Assembly (NCBI RefSeq): GCF_003315245.1
Contig: NZ_QNRT01000002.1
Location: forward strand, 1,162,206 to 1,226,205
DNA from: Arenicella xantha
GTDB lineage: Bacteria > Pseudomonadota > Gammaproteobacteria > Arenicellales > Arenicellaceae
Length of the DNA stretch: 64,000 bases
Direction of reading: 5' to 3'
Shown one piece after another: positions 1 through 10,011 of the stretch (position 1 is the stretch's first letter; the number at the start of each line of letters is the position of its first letter). The position numbers were made by a program, and so were the translations under genes. Below the pieces are notes generated by a model that made no database searches, was not told where the DNA came from, and worked only from the letters and a program-made list of their open reading frames with translations.

Positions 1-844
<844 letters not shown>

Positions 845-860
845 CTATCTAATCTTATCG

Positions 861-3017
861 TTACAGTGTGTAGTACTTAGTGCCGTTTGCCGCCATCTCA
901 CGCATCGCGTCAGTGGCCTCATACAACTTTCCTAGGTGCTTATACTGGTCACACATGGCGACAAATTTATCGATACCGATGCTATCGATCCAACGGAAAA
1001 CACCACCTCTGAACGGTGGGAAACCAACGCCGTATACCAACGCCATATCCGCTTCCGATGCCGAACCAACAATGCCCTCTTCCAAGCAACGAGCTAGCTC
1101 AGTCGCCATCGGCACCATCATTCGAGCGATGATTTCATCTTTATCGAACTCTTTGAGTTCAGCCGTCTCAGGTGCCAGCAAATCGTAGCTTTCTTGTGAT
1201 ACGACCTTTTTAGGTTTGCCGCGCTTATCTAATTCATAAACATAGAAACCCTTGCCGTTCTTCTGACCGTAGCGGTCGTTCTCGAACATAACGTCGCCGG
1301 CCGTTTTGTAGGTCTTAGTCATACGATCTGGAAAGCCTTCAGCCATAACCGCTTCGGCATGATGACCCGTATCCATACCGACCACGTCCATCAAGTACGC
1401 GGGTCCCATTGGCCAACCAAAACGCTCCATTACCTTATCAACTTGTTGGAAATCAGCGCCATCTTTCAACAGCCCCATGAAACCAGCAAAATACGGGAAC
1501 AAAACACGGTTGACTAAAAAGCCTGGGCAATCATTCACCACAATTGCTTTTTTACCCATCGCGTTGGCATAGGCAACTGTGCGCGCAATGGCGGTATCCG
1601 AAGTCTTTTCACCGCGAATCACTTCAACCAATGGCATTGCGTGCACTGGGTTAAAGAAGTGCATGCCACAAAAATTCTCTGGGCGCTCAAGCGCTTCAGC
1701 TAAATAGGTAATAGAAATAGTTGACGTATTTGACGCAATCACCGTGTCATCAGTGACATGTTTTTCGACGTCGGCCAACACAGCGTGTTTTACCTTAGGA
1801 TTTTCAACTACGGCTTCAACCACAATATCCACGCCATCAAAATTATCATACGACAAGGTCGGATCAATCGACGCTAACACCTGCCCCATTTTCTCAACCG
1901 TCATACGGCCGCGGTTTACCTGCTTAGACAACAGCTTATTAGCTTCACTCAAACCAAGGTCAAGACCGGCTTGGTTAATGTCTTTCATCTTAATCGGTGT
2001 GCCCTTGTAGGCAGACTGATAAGCGATACCACCGCCCATAATCCCTGCACCGAGCACAGCAGCTCGCTCTACTTTCTTATCGGCTTTCTTTTCCCACCCT
2101 TTGGCTTTCTTGCCAATCAACTGATCGCTTAAGAACAAGCCAACAAGGGACTCAGCCACACTGGTACTGGCTACCTTTTCAAATCCTGCACGTTCAATCG
2201 CAATGGCATCATCACGGTATTTGCGAGCAGCTTGCTGCATACACTCAATCGCTACGATTGGCGCTGGATAGTTAGGACCCGCCATTCCCGCAACAAATGC
2301 TTTGGAAGTTTCAAATACCATCATCGCTTCAGTTTCATTCAACTTTAGCGGCTCGGTTTTTTGATCACGACGCGCTTCATAATCCATCTTGCCGTCGATA
2401 GCATCTTGCAGAACGGCTAAGGCTGCTTCACGGAGGTTTTCTGGAGCAACGACACCGTCGACCACACCGGCCTTCAGCGCAACGTCTGGTCGTTGTTCTT
2501 TACCTGAACAGATCCAGTCAATTGCTGTATCAGCACCGGCTACACGTGGCAAACGAACGGTGCCGCCCCAGCCGGGAATAATACCCAGCTTAGTTTCAGG
2601 CAAGCCAACTTTGGCGGCTGTGCTCATAATTCTAAAGTCACATGCTAGTGCTAGCTCTAACCCACCGCCCATGGCGTAACCGTTAATCGCGATACAGGTA
2701 GGAAAATCCAAATCTTCTAACAGATTAAAGTTATCGTGATTTTTCGCAAGGTGCGACCCAACTCCGCCGCCATCGCTCTTACCAAACAGCGGTACAAATT
2801 CTGTAATATCGGCACCAACCAGAAAAACGCCTTTGCTACTTGTAAGCAACAGACCCTTTACATCGTCGGCTGCATCCAAAAGACCCAACGCTTCTTCCAG
2901 CTCTAGGACCGTTTGAGTATTAAACTTGTTTACCGATTCACCTTGTAAATCGAAATTCATTTCGGCGATGCCACCGTCGAGCATCTTTACCGAGATTGCG
3001 CTTCCTTTAAACATCAA
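861..3017 (-). CDS. fadB: FadB fatty-acid oxidation complex alpha subunit
   Basis: Multifunctional subunit of 718 residues (the E. coli protein has 729) with enoyl-CoA hydratase/isomerase and L-3-hydroxyacyl-CoA dehydrogenase activities. The N-terminal crotonase domain holds the two acid/base glutamates as Glu121 ([11 protein letters not shown]) and Glu141 (GLPETKLGI). The NAD-binding motif GAGIMGGGI is at about residues 323-331, and the dehydrogenase histidine is His453 in [16 protein letters not shown]. The C-terminal 3HCDH repeats are complete. It is transcribed into fadA. Its 420-base upstream region carries a long inverted repeat, described separately. Nothing is missing or unusual in the protein. 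Confidence 0.97.
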   Translation of the reverse strand: MMFKGSAISVKMLDGGIAEMNFDLQGESVNKFNTQTVLELEEALGLLDAADDVKGLLLTSSKGVFLVGADITEFVPLFGKSDGGGVGSHLAKNHDNFNLLEDLDFPTCIAINGYAMGGGLELALACDFRIMSTAAKVGLPETKLGIIPGWGGTVRLPRVAGADTAIDWICSGKEQRPDVALKAGVVDGVVAPENLREAALAVLQDAIDGKMDYEARRDQKTEPLKLNETEAMMVFETSKAFVAGMAGPNYPAPIVAIECMQQAARKYRDDAIAIERAGFEKVASTSVAESLVGLFLSDQLIGKKAKGWEKKADKKVERAAVLGAGIMGGGIAYQSAYKGTPIKMKDINQAGLDLGLSEANKLLSKQVNRGRMTVEKMGQVLASIDPTLSYDNFDGVDIVVEAVVENPKVKHAVLADVEKHVTDDTVIASNTSTISITYLAEALERPENFCGMHFFNPVHAMPLVEVIRGEKTSDTAIARTVAYANAMGKKAIVVNDCPGFLVNRVLFPYFAGFMGLLKDGADFQQVDKVMERFGWPMGPAYLMDVVGMDTGHHAEAVMAEGFPDRMTKTYKTAGDVMFENDRYGQKNGKGFYVYELDKRGKPKKVVSQESYDLLAPETAELKEFDKDEIIARMMVPMATELARCLEEGIVGSASEADMALVYGVGFPPFRGGVFRWIDSIGIDKFVAMCDQYKHLGKLYEATDAMREMAANGTKYYTL

Positions 3018-3046
3018 GTTGGCCTCTAAGTTAATAATTATTCCGT

Positions 3047-3118
3047 GCAGGAAGCGAGCGCCTCCTAAATTCGACCCGTATTATGCGACAAACTGTCTAT
3101 CTAACGCTAGCTTCCTGC
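3047..3118. repeat. Inverted repeat in the fadB leader/promoter
   Basis: Two 14-base arms, GCAGGAAGCGAGCG at 3047-3060 and CGCTAGCTTCCTGC at 3105-3118, are complementary at 13 of 14 positions across a 44-base spacer. A minus-strand CATAAT (3080-3085) lies in the spacer, about 65 bases before the fadB ATG. The arms could be two operator half-sites around the promoter or, if transcription starts further upstream, a long leader stem. I cannot assign a regulator; no FadR or PsrA consensus is obvious. Confidence 0.5.
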
Positions 3119-3367
3119 CATTCATCTTCTGAATGCGGACTGTTCAGCCAGCCGTATACACCACAGGGGCTGTACAGTTTACCGATATCACATCATACAT
3201 TGATGAAATCTTCTCAATCTGTTTCGGATTGAAATTCATTCCTGCGACAAATAAATAGCTAGCGACACGCCGTCATCCTAGACAGTTGGCAGGCTACTCA
3301 TGCAAGACACGCTTAGCCGTTTATCAAATGTGAAGCGTAAACGGGCGAGCCTAACCATCAAAGCCAA

Positions 3368-3425
3368 GAAAAAGGTGCCGATGCAACACGGCCATTATCG
3401 GGCAATGTCAACGAACGACACCTTT
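3368..3425 (-). terminator. Possible terminator of the RDD gene
   Basis: On the minus strand an AAAAGGTG arm pairs with CACCTTTT about 40 bases later, and the second arm runs into TTTTTCTT. The loop is long and may fold internally, so this is a weak call. Its position just after the RDD stop is right for a terminator. Confidence 0.3.
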
Positions 3426-3437
3426 TCAGCAAGCGGC

Positions 3438-3932
3438 CTAGTCGTAAATTACGATGCTACTCCCCATATAGTCATGGAGCCCTTTCTTCTTTTTGTCAAA
3501 TGCGACCCATATATAGCCGATGAACAGTAAAAACATACTCACAAAGTAGCCTATGTAGCGAATTATCGCCGCCCCCCACGTTAGATTCTGCAAAGTGGAT
3601 TCATTAACGATACGCAACCCAAGGAGTCGCTTACCTGGAGTGCCGCCGATTTTAACCCACAGTACGATATAAGCGACGGCAGGTAGCACGTAACTGATCA
3701 TGACGTCCCAAAAGCCGTTCGACATGTTTCCTTCAGACAACACATCGCCACCGTACACAAGAAACATCAGCGGCATAATAACCAGCATTAAAATAATGGT
3801 ATCTATTACTGTCGCTGCAACCCGAATCCAAAATCCAGCATAGCGAAGGTTAGCGCCGGAGCGCGTACTCGTTTGCCCCAGATCAGCCTGAGGGGTAATA
3901 GCATAAGGGTTAGTATCGTTTGGCGTGGTCAT
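3438..3932 (-). CDS. RDD-family inner-membrane protein
   Basis: Protein of 164 residues from the second of two adjacent ATGs (3932). GGAG lies five bases before that ATG and only two before the first. After a hydrophilic N-terminus of about 30 residues come three or four membrane segments (about residues 37-60, 75-93, 120-142). The RDD signature is visible as an Arg in the first segment region (FWIRVAATVIDT) and the Asp that follows, plus the GGTPGKRLLGLRIV motif. RDD proteins are small membrane proteins, some linked to Na+/H+ transport or stress, but no specific role can be given here. It is a single gene flanked by long spacers. Confidence 0.85.
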   Translation of the reverse strand: MTTPNDTNPYAITPQADLGQTSTRSGANLRYAGFWIRVAATVIDTIILMLVIMPLMFLVYGGDVLSEGNMSNGFWDVMISYVLPAVAYIVLWVKIGGTPGKRLLGLRIVNESTLQNLTWGAAIIRYIGYFVSMFLLFIGYIWVAFDKKKKGLHDYMGSSIVIYD

Positions 3933-4024
3933 CATTACTCCATTAATAGTTGGCGTCGTTAATCTTTAATAAATCAACCACAGTATATGACAGCCGCTAT
4001 CGAGAGAGAAGGCCGAGCAACCCC

Positions 4025-4486
4025 TCAAATAACACTCTCATGCCGCAATAACCAGGCTTTACGCTCCACACCCGATGCATAACCGGTCAGCGCACCATTG
4101 GCACCAATAACCCGGTGACACGGCACTACGATGGTTAAGGGGTTCTTACCATTGGCCAGCCCGACTGCTCGTGACCCTTTAGGGTTCCCGATCTGCGTCG
4201 CAACGTCTCCGTACGAACGCGTTTCGCCAAACGGTATGGTTCGTAATGCTTGCCATACCGTTTGTTGAAATTCAGTACCTGCAGCATCCAACGGTAAGTC
4301 AAACGCCCGTCGTCCACCATTAAAGTACTCTGCCAACTGCGTTTTAGTCTGCTCCGTCACAGCATTACTCTGGCTGGTTCGCACTTGCTCTACGAACAAT
4401 ATCGATACAACACTAGATTCAGTTGCAACTATCTCTAAGTCTCCCAGAGGCGTGCTTAAAAAATCGTTAAAAGATGCTGGCTGCAT
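4025..4486 (-). CDS. ogt: Methylated-DNA--[protein]-cysteine S-methyltransferase
   Basis: Suicide repair protein of 153 residues that moves the methyl group from O6-methylguanine in DNA to its own cysteine. The acceptor is Cys123 in VPCHRVIG, preceded by the helix-turn-helix with the arginine finger (GSRAVGLANGKNP). The N-terminal ribonuclease-like domain is short but present, as is usual for Ogt. The gene follows the Ada/AlkA fusion by 31 bases on the same strand, so the two probably form one alkylation-repair transcript. Together they supply all activities of E. coli Ada plus AlkA, although this Ogt is a separate protein. Confidence 0.95.
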   Translation of the reverse strand: MQPASFNDFLSTPLGDLEIVATESSVVSILFVEQVRTSQSNAVTEQTKTQLAEYFNGGRRAFDLPLDAAGTEFQQTVWQALRTIPFGETRSYGDVATQIGNPKGSRAVGLANGKNPLTIVVPCHRVIGANGALTGYASGVERKAWLLRHESVI

Positions 4487-4517
4487 GAGTTAGTCTCATT
4501 AAATAATCGTGAACCAC

Positions 4518-5915
4518 TTACAGTTGGTTCCACAGTTGAAAGGTTAAATAGCTTCGCCATGGTCGTGCTTGATCGATATCAAGGCTGGTCGGAATGGTTT
4601 GCATAGCATTACGGATCCCCGCATCACCGTCTAGCCACACATCCGAATCGTGACTACCCCTTAGTTTGACGTAGTTAATCGTCCATGGGCCGATTCCTTT
4701 AATGTCGATCCATGCATCAACGTCATCGGGGTCAGCCGCGGTCAGCATATGATCGGCTAATCGTCGTAGCGTTTGCTTGCGCGCTCCAGGCATTCGCAAA
4801 AAGGCCAAATCACTCGCACTGACAGCCGTCGGCGTCGGAAATAGTTTGCTGACGGCAATGCCTTCATGATGAACAGTCTGGCCCAACTCATGCACCATTA
4901 ATGTAACCAGCTTGCGTGCCGCTGCAACCGACACCTGCTGGCCCAAGATCGCGCGAACGCCAGCTTCAAACGAATTCCAAATGCCTGGCACACGTAATCC
5001 GGGAAGGTAGTTGAAGCGCGTACCTAACAAGGCTTGTAGCTGCTCATCTATTCGCGCGATTGGGGCGTCAACATCAAACAAGCTACGTACTCGCTGAACG
5101 ATCGCATTAAGCTGTCGATAATCATCGAGGTGGAGCGTCAAATCCAGTCGATTCTGCTCGACCACCTTAGTTATTTGAAAGTAGCCTTGTGCGGTCTCGG
5201 TCTGGATGGTGCGGCCATATATATCGCCATCACACCACTCTAAACCGTCAATGCATCGCTGTGCTAAAAACGCCATTAAGGCCTGCCACGCGTACGGCGG
5301 CCGGTAATATAACCGCAAGGTAATGCCAAGCCCCTTGCTGGCCTTGTCCTTACGAATATCGCGAGGTGCAAGCCCAAGTTGCTGCTGCATCGCCTCATTG
5401 AATCGCCTGACACTATTAAACCCTGCGGCAAACCCAATATCGGTAACCGATAAGGCAGATTCATGCAGCAATTGCTTAGCGAACAAGCATTGTTGATAAA
5501 GTGCGTACTTCTTAGGCGAGGTACCCAACTTGGCTTGGAAAAGATCTCTCAAATAACGATCCGATATGCCTAAACGATCAGATAATTGTGTGACGGAACT
5601 TTGCTGTAAGGCGCCTTGCTCAATCAGCTTTAGGGCGCGGCGAAACGTGGTATCGGTGCCGCGCCAGGCACATGAATGTGGCGCACTGTCTGGACGGCAG
5701 CGTAAACAAGGGCGAAAACCGTCGTGCGCTGCCGAGATCGCGGATTCATAGTAATCAACATTTTTTTCCAGCGGCGAATTCGCTGGGCATATTGGTCGAC
5801 AATAAATTCCGGTAGTTTTTACGGCAATAAAGAACTCACCATCAAAGCGTGCATCGCGTGCCTGTCTAGCTAAAGCGTAGCGCTGTCGAGTCAGTTGATC
5901 GGTAATGAATGCCAT
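4518..5915 (-). CDS. Ada-type regulator fused to AlkA DNA-3-methyladenine glycosylase
   Basis: Protein of 465 residues with three parts. Residues about 1-80 form the Ada zinc domain with all four ligand cysteines (Cys39, Cys43, Cys70, Cys73; TTGIYCRPICPA and GFRPCLRCRPD), where a methylphosphotriester methyl would be accepted. Residues about 85-185 hold an AraC-type helix-turn-helix. Residues about 195-465 are an AlkA glycosylase with the N-terminal beta domain, the HhH motif KGIGPWTINY and a following Asp (VWLDGD) as likely catalytic residue. The protein can therefore sense methyl damage, switch on transcription and excise alkylated bases. The C-terminal methyltransferase of Ada is absent and is supplied by the adjacent ogt. 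This fused architecture is known in other proteobacteria. Confidence 0.93.
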   Translation of the reverse strand: MAFITDQLTRQRYALARQARDARFDGEFFIAVKTTGIYCRPICPANSPLEKNVDYYESAISAAHDGFRPCLRCRPDSAPHSCAWRGTDTTFRRALKLIEQGALQQSSVTQLSDRLGISDRYLRDLFQAKLGTSPKKYALYQQCLFAKQLLHESALSVTDIGFAAGFNSVRRFNEAMQQQLGLAPRDIRKDKASKGLGITLRLYYRPPYAWQALMAFLAQRCIDGLEWCDGDIYGRTIQTETAQGYFQITKVVEQNRLDLTLHLDDYRQLNAIVQRVRSLFDVDAPIARIDEQLQALLGTRFNYLPGLRVPGIWNSFEAGVRAILGQQVSVAAARKLVTLMVHELGQTVHHEGIAVSKLFPTPTAVSASDLAFLRMPGARKQTLRRLADHMLTAADPDDVDAWIDIKGIGPWTINYVKLRGSHDSDVWLDGDAGIRNAMQTIPTSLDIDQARPWRSYLTFQLWNQL

Positions 5916-6018
5916 ATCGACATTCTAGACCAACTACCTCATACAACCAGCGGTTTTCGGAACTGGATATTTCAGATACGAGTACTTCTAAGCTCGATAG
6001 ATAGATTTGCGCGTAATG

Positions 6019-6870
6019 CTAGTACGAGTTGCGAACCTGTGTTGGCGATGCCACGGTTCGGCCTTCGCGATTAATCAGAGCAACTGCCTGCTCAACCAGC
6101 TGAAGATTAGTTTCAACACATCCGAACGGCGCGTCCTCTAAACCAACACGAAGATGTGCGCCACGCGACAACGCCAGCGGCATAATCGACATAATATCGG
6201 CGTCTAATCCCGAGAGCATCCACGGTGCGTTCGGCACTAATTGAGCTAAATGATCGGCATAAAAATTGACCGCAAGCTCGCTTGGCGCCATCCCAAACAA
6301 TAGATTGTCTGAAAACATTACTCGGTATATCGGCGTGGCAAGTTTCGGCACCTGCTTGCTTAACTCAGATCCAAGCCGTACAAACCCAGGCTCGTAAATC
6401 GCAAATGCTGGTCGCCAATTGTCACGAGCGGCTAATTCTAGGCCAGCGCGAATATGCGAATCAGGATTGCTGTACACCAAACCATCCATCTGTGCGGCGG
6501 CTTGTGATCGATGCGTAATGTTAACACTACCCGGGTCAACCACGCCCCACTCCATTAGTCCGCGTTTAGCTAGCGTGCTGATCGGCGCATATCGTTGCTC
6601 TACATCACCATTGAGCGCTAAGGTTGGGTACACAATCGCATCACAGTGCGACCTAATTCCTTCAATTACCTGCGAATACAAGTCGGCATCTTCGACCGGT
6701 TCGCCAGCCTCGTTGTAGACATGCAAGTGAATAATCGAAGCACCTGCTTTAGCACAATCGATACCTTGTTGAATAATATCCGCCGGGCGAACCGGAATAC
6801 CCGGCTGGAACGCCTGCCCAGCCGCGCCATTCAAGGCCACCTCTAACCATACTGGCGAATCAACCGACAC
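6019..6870 (-). CDS. BKACE family beta-keto acid cleavage enzyme (DUF849)
   Basis: Protein of 283 residues of the 3-keto-5-aminohexanoate cleavage (Kce/BKACE) family. These zinc enzymes condense a beta-keto acid with acetyl-CoA and release acetoacetate and a new CoA ester. Family motifs seen are EVALNGA at the N-terminus, the metal-binding HLH in IIHLHVYNEAG and GGHL-like GAHLRVGLED near the C-terminus. The GTG start overlaps the stop of the class II aldolase gene by one base (TAGTG), which shows tight co-expression. BKACE enzymes take many substrates, including dehydrocarnitine and aminohexanoate; the substrate here cannot be told. It is the last gene of the cluster. Confidence 0.88.
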   Translation of the reverse strand: MSVDSPVWLEVALNGAAGQAFQPGIPVRPADIIQQGIDCAKAGASIIHLHVYNEAGEPVEDADLYSQVIEGIRSHCDAIVYPTLALNGDVEQRYAPISTLAKRGLMEWGVVDPGSVNITHRSQAAAQMDGLVYSNPDSHIRAGLELAARDNWRPAFAIYEPGFVRLGSELSKQVPKLATPIYRVMFSDNLLFGMAPSELAVNFYADHLAQLVPNAPWMLSGLDADIMSIMPLALSRGAHLRVGLEDAPFGCVETNLQLVEQAVALINREGRTVASPTQVRNSY

Positions 6871-7616
6871 TAGACGTCGCGATAAGAGTCGTCTTCGCGA
6901 TCCACTAGCCGCTGTAACGCTGAGAACTCCAACTCACCACTAGGCTTACCTTCAGCAGCTTGCATTTGCAACTGCAGTAACTGCGCCGTCTTCTTACCGA
7001 TTTCTTCTGAGACTGGCACAATCGGACGGCCAGTTTGATCCACCGACACCTGAATTTCACAGGAACGTTGTAGCAATGTCATGTTTAAAAACATGTCAGG
7101 AATCGTGCTGCCACAGGTCAGCAAACCGTGGCTGCGCAAGATAAGAAAATTTTTGGTCCCTAAACTGGCAATTAAGTCCTCCTTTTCACCGTCCATGACC
7201 GTAATTCCCTGAAAATCATGGTATGCAACTTGGCCATACAACAAAACCGAATAGAAATTATCAATCCTTAGCCCTTCTTGCTGACAGGCCACGGTCATTC
7301 CGGCGGTAGAATGGATATGACCGATACAATGCGCGTCTTCACGCGCCGCATGAATAGCGCTGTGAATTAGCATACCGGCTGGATTCACCGCATAGTCAGT
7401 GTCTTCAACCACCTGGCCATGAATGTCAACCTTAACCAAGTTACTGGCAGTCACCTCTTTGTAGTGGAGGCCATACGGGTTAATTAAAAAATGTCCTTCT
7501 TCACCAGGCACTTTAACGGTGATATGGTTATATATCAGCTCACTCCAACCCATGTAATCGAATATTCGATAGCAGGCGGCTAGTTGTACTCGAATATCTT
7601 TTTCTGCTTGTTGCAT
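6870..7616 (-). CDS. Class II aldolase/adducin-family protein
   Basis: Protein of 248 residues with the class II aldolase fold. Zinc-ligand-type histidines are seen in AIHAARED and GHIHSTAGM, and a further one in LRSHGLLTCG. Members include fuculose-phosphate aldolase and decarboxylases or dehydratases, while many stand-alone members in catabolic clusters have no known reaction. No phosphate-binding assignment is possible here. It lies between the GST (25-base gap) and the BKACE gene (one-base overlap), so it belongs to the same acyl-CoA catabolic unit. Confidence 0.85.
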   Translation of the reverse strand: MQQAEKDIRVQLAACYRIFDYMGWSELIYNHITVKVPGEEGHFLINPYGLHYKEVTASNLVKVDIHGQVVEDTDYAVNPAGMLIHSAIHAAREDAHCIGHIHSTAGMTVACQQEGLRIDNFYSVLLYGQVAYHDFQGITVMDGEKEDLIASLGTKNFLILRSHGLLTCGSTIPDMFLNMTLLQRSCEIQVSVDQTGRPIVPVSEEIGKKTAQLLQLQMQAAEGKPSGELEFSALQRLVDREDDSYRDV

Positions 7617-7641
7617 CGTTGCCAGTCTCCCAGATAATTAA

Positions 7642-8745
7642 TTAGACGAACTCCAACTTATTGTTAGGTCGTGCGAGGCGGTTACTTAGCCCGTGTTCAA
7701 GGCTATTTCCAAAATTAGTTTGCTCGAGCAGCTCATCTACTGCGCGGGTATCGTCGAGGCTGGCATAGTAGTCCATTGGACGTTGAAACATCCACAAAGC
7801 GTACGGGAGCACCACTCGTTCAGCCTCAACCCCCTCGACCACAAAACTATGCGAACCAATAAAGCGGTCGATTTGTGTTTTATTCGGGTTTGCTTGCCGC
7901 CATTCATTCAATCGCTGATCGGTATCCAATAACACAGGTAACTGCTCCTTGGACATCCGACGCAAAATGGCGAGAATCGTATCTGGCACTTCGTCATCAT
8001 CCAGCCACTGCCCTGATTCCAGTGCAACCTCACTATCCATCATGCGATGAACCCAAGCAACCAGTGCCGGCGCCTTGGTTTTCATTAATTTACCCGGCGC
8101 TGGGTCACGATATAGGTGAGCATACATAGGACCAATTAACCCAAAGTCGGCAATGCATGGTTTAGAGCCAAGCAAGTAATCATATTGCTCAAAATGCGCC
8201 TGAAGGTCATCCAGCAACGCTGAATAGGAGGTCTCGAGCGCGCTAATATTGTGCTCGCGAATCCCCAGATTGGGAACGAATCCTTGGAAACGGCTACCTA
8301 CTTTTTTACCCAAGTAGCGTTTCACGAAACCCGGCGCATTGGGCATTACCAGCGAACCAAATTCACCAAAGATAAAATGATTATTGGTTGCTGGATAGTT
8401 CCAACGATAATGCATTGCCGGAATCACTAACCATTCATCAGCATAGACTTCGAGCAATAAGGCTGCGAGTTTTTGTTTAGGCGTCTCAGGATACACAGAC
8501 GACGATTGAAAGCGTGATTCGAGCTCGTCAATAATCGTAGTGGTATCCTGAAACACTTCATCATCAGGGGTTTGCAGAACCGGCACATAGCGCACACCGG
8601 TACGCGGAATAATGAACTTTTTATAAACGCTTAGAGTGGCAAGAGTCTCTTCAAAAGGAATCCCTTTTTTAAGTAAATAAGAACGCGCCTTGCCCGTATA
8701 AAGCGAGAATTTAGTGCCATATAACCGATAGCAAACCTCCGTCAT
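7642..8745 (-). CDS. Long glutathione S-transferase-family protein
   Basis: Protein of 367 residues, starting at the ATG at 8745, which overlaps the thiolase stop (TAATG). An open frame with 16 more residues exists, but it would lie inside the thiolase gene. Residues about 5-80 form the thioredoxin-like GST domain (YRLYGTKFSLYTGKARSYLLKKG, a VPVLQ cis-proline and a DTTTIIDELE glutathione-site motif). An alpha-helical domain follows to about residue 230, and then an extra C-terminal region of about 130 residues. Typical GSTs are near 210 residues, so this is a long form. Its role in an acyl-CoA cluster is unknown; glutathione addition to or isomerisation of an unsaturated intermediate is possible. 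Confidence 0.8.
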   Translation of the reverse strand: MTEVCYRLYGTKFSLYTGKARSYLLKKGIPFEETLATLSVYKKFIIPRTGVRYVPVLQTPDDEVFQDTTTIIDELESRFQSSSVYPETPKQKLAALLLEVYADEWLVIPAMHYRWNYPATNNHFIFGEFGSLVMPNAPGFVKRYLGKKVGSRFQGFVPNLGIREHNISALETSYSALLDDLQAHFEQYDYLLGSKPCIADFGLIGPMYAHLYRDPAPGKLMKTKAPALVAWVHRMMDSEVALESGQWLDDDEVPDTILAILRRMSKEQLPVLLDTDQRLNEWRQANPNKTQIDRFIGSHSFVVEGVEAERVVLPYALWMFQRPMDYYASLDDTRAVDELLEQTNFGNSLEHGLSNRLARPNNKLEFV

Positions 8746-9923
8746 TAGGCGACCTCGAACAATCCTGCCGCGCCCATACCGCCACCAACACACATGGTGA
8801 CTACAACGTATTTAACACCACGACGCTTGCCTTCAATTAAAGCGTGGCCAATCATTCGAGAGCCACTCATGCCGTAAGGATGACCGATTGAAATCGCGCC
8901 ACCATTGACGTTTAGTTTGTCATTATCGATTCCCAATTTGTCACGACAATAGATAACCTGCACCGCGAATGCCTCGTTGAGTTCCCACAGCCCAATATCA
9001 TTGATCGTCAGACCATTTTGCTTAAGCAATTTAGGAATCGCAAATACCGGCCCGATACCCATTTCATCAGGTTCACAACCCGCTACGGCCATGCCTCGAT
9101 AGATACCCAATGGCTCTAAGCCGCGCTGCTCTGCTAGTTTGGAATCCATCACTACTTGCGCTGAGGCTCCATCCGATAGCTGCGATGCATTGCCGGCAGT
9201 AATAGTGCCACCTTCAACCACGGTTTTTAGACTAGCTAAGCCTTCAGCGGTAGTTGCACGCAAGCCCTCGTCTTGGCTCACTGTGACCGCTTGTTTGCTC
9301 GCTTCTTTCGTTTCTTTGTCATACACAATTTTAGTGCAATCAACTGGCACCAATTCATCACTGAAATGACCAGCTGCGTAACCAGCAGCAGTCCGCATCT
9401 GTGACTGCAGGCCATATTCATCCATCGCTTCACGAGAAATACCGTAGCGTTTAGCCACTGTTTCAGCGGTTTGCAACATCGGCATATAGACGTGCGGATG
9501 CATGGCCAAAAGCTCAGGATCAGCCGCTCGGTACATATTCATTTTGTCGTTCTGCGTAAGACTAATACTGTCGACACCACCACCAATCACGGTTGACATA
9601 CCGTCTACCAATACTTGTTTGGCCGCGGTCGCCACCGCCATCAATCCCGATGAACATTGACGGTCGATGGTCATGCCCGATACAGAAGTCGGCAGCCCTG
9701 CGCGCAACGCGATTTGACGAGCAATATTCTGCCCAGAAGCACCTTGTTGTAGCGCCGCCCCCATAATCACGTCGTCGACTTCAGCTGGATCCAGACCAGC
9801 ACGCTGTACCGCAGCGCTAACTGCAGCCGCGCCTAATGTAGCGGTATTGAGGTCATTAAATCCACCACGATACGCTTTACCAATTGGCGTGCGAGCAGTT
9901 GAGACAATCACAGCATCTTTCAT
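8745..9923 (-). CDS. Acetyl-CoA C-acyltransferase (thiolase)
   Basis: Complete thiolase of 392 residues. The nucleophile cysteine is in DRQCSSGL (about residue 92), the active-site histidine in [14 protein letters not shown], and the second cysteine in [18 protein letters not shown] is also present. It is a different paralogue from FadA at the window edge and is translationally coupled to the GST gene downstream by overlap. Within this cluster it most likely cleaves the 3-ketoacyl-CoA made by the hydroxyacyl-CoA dehydrogenase encoded upstream. Confidence 0.92.
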   Translation of the reverse strand: MKDAVIVSTARTPIGKAYRGGFNDLNTATLGAAAVSAAVQRAGLDPAEVDDVIMGAALQQGASGQNIARQIALRAGLPTSVSGMTIDRQCSSGLMAVATAAKQVLVDGMSTVIGGGVDSISLTQNDKMNMYRAADPELLAMHPHVYMPMLQTAETVAKRYGISREAMDEYGLQSQMRTAAGYAAGHFSDELVPVDCTKIVYDKETKEASKQAVTVSQDEGLRATTAEGLASLKTVVEGGTITAGNASQLSDGASAQVVMDSKLAEQRGLEPLGIYRGMAVAGCEPDEMGIGPVFAIPKLLKQNGLTINDIGLWELNEAFAVQVIYCRDKLGIDNDKLNVNGGAISIGHPYGMSGSRMIGHALIEGKRRGVKYVVVTMCVGGGMGAAGLFEVA

Positions 9924-10011
9924 AATTTACTCCTTCTTTCTAATTTGTTCGGTTGTAGCGCACGATATATCGGCGCAGCGGTGCCGCTTGAAGCGGGCAT
10001 TTATCGCTCTG

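Larger units (their letters stand above)
3018..3437. other. Intergenic region upstream of fadB (420 bases)
   Basis: Gene-free stretch between the RDD gene stop and the fadB start, both on the minus strand. It holds the inverted repeat at 3047-3118, a CATAAT -10-like hexamer (minus strand, 3080-3085) and a possible terminator at 3368-3425. A plus-strand open frame beginning at 3300 runs into the end of the RDD gene, has no recognisable features and is probably not a gene. No tRNA or repeat copy was seen. Confidence 0.6.

Noticed and set aside
3300-3530. A 76-codon plus-strand frame between fadB and the RDD gene
   Set aside because: It runs into the RDD coding end on the other strand, has no Shine-Dalgarno and no recognisable protein features.
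8746-8793. A longer N-terminus for the GST (16 extra residues)
   Set aside because: It would lie inside the thiolase coding region, and the extra residues do not resemble GST sequence; the overlapping ATG at 8745 fits better.
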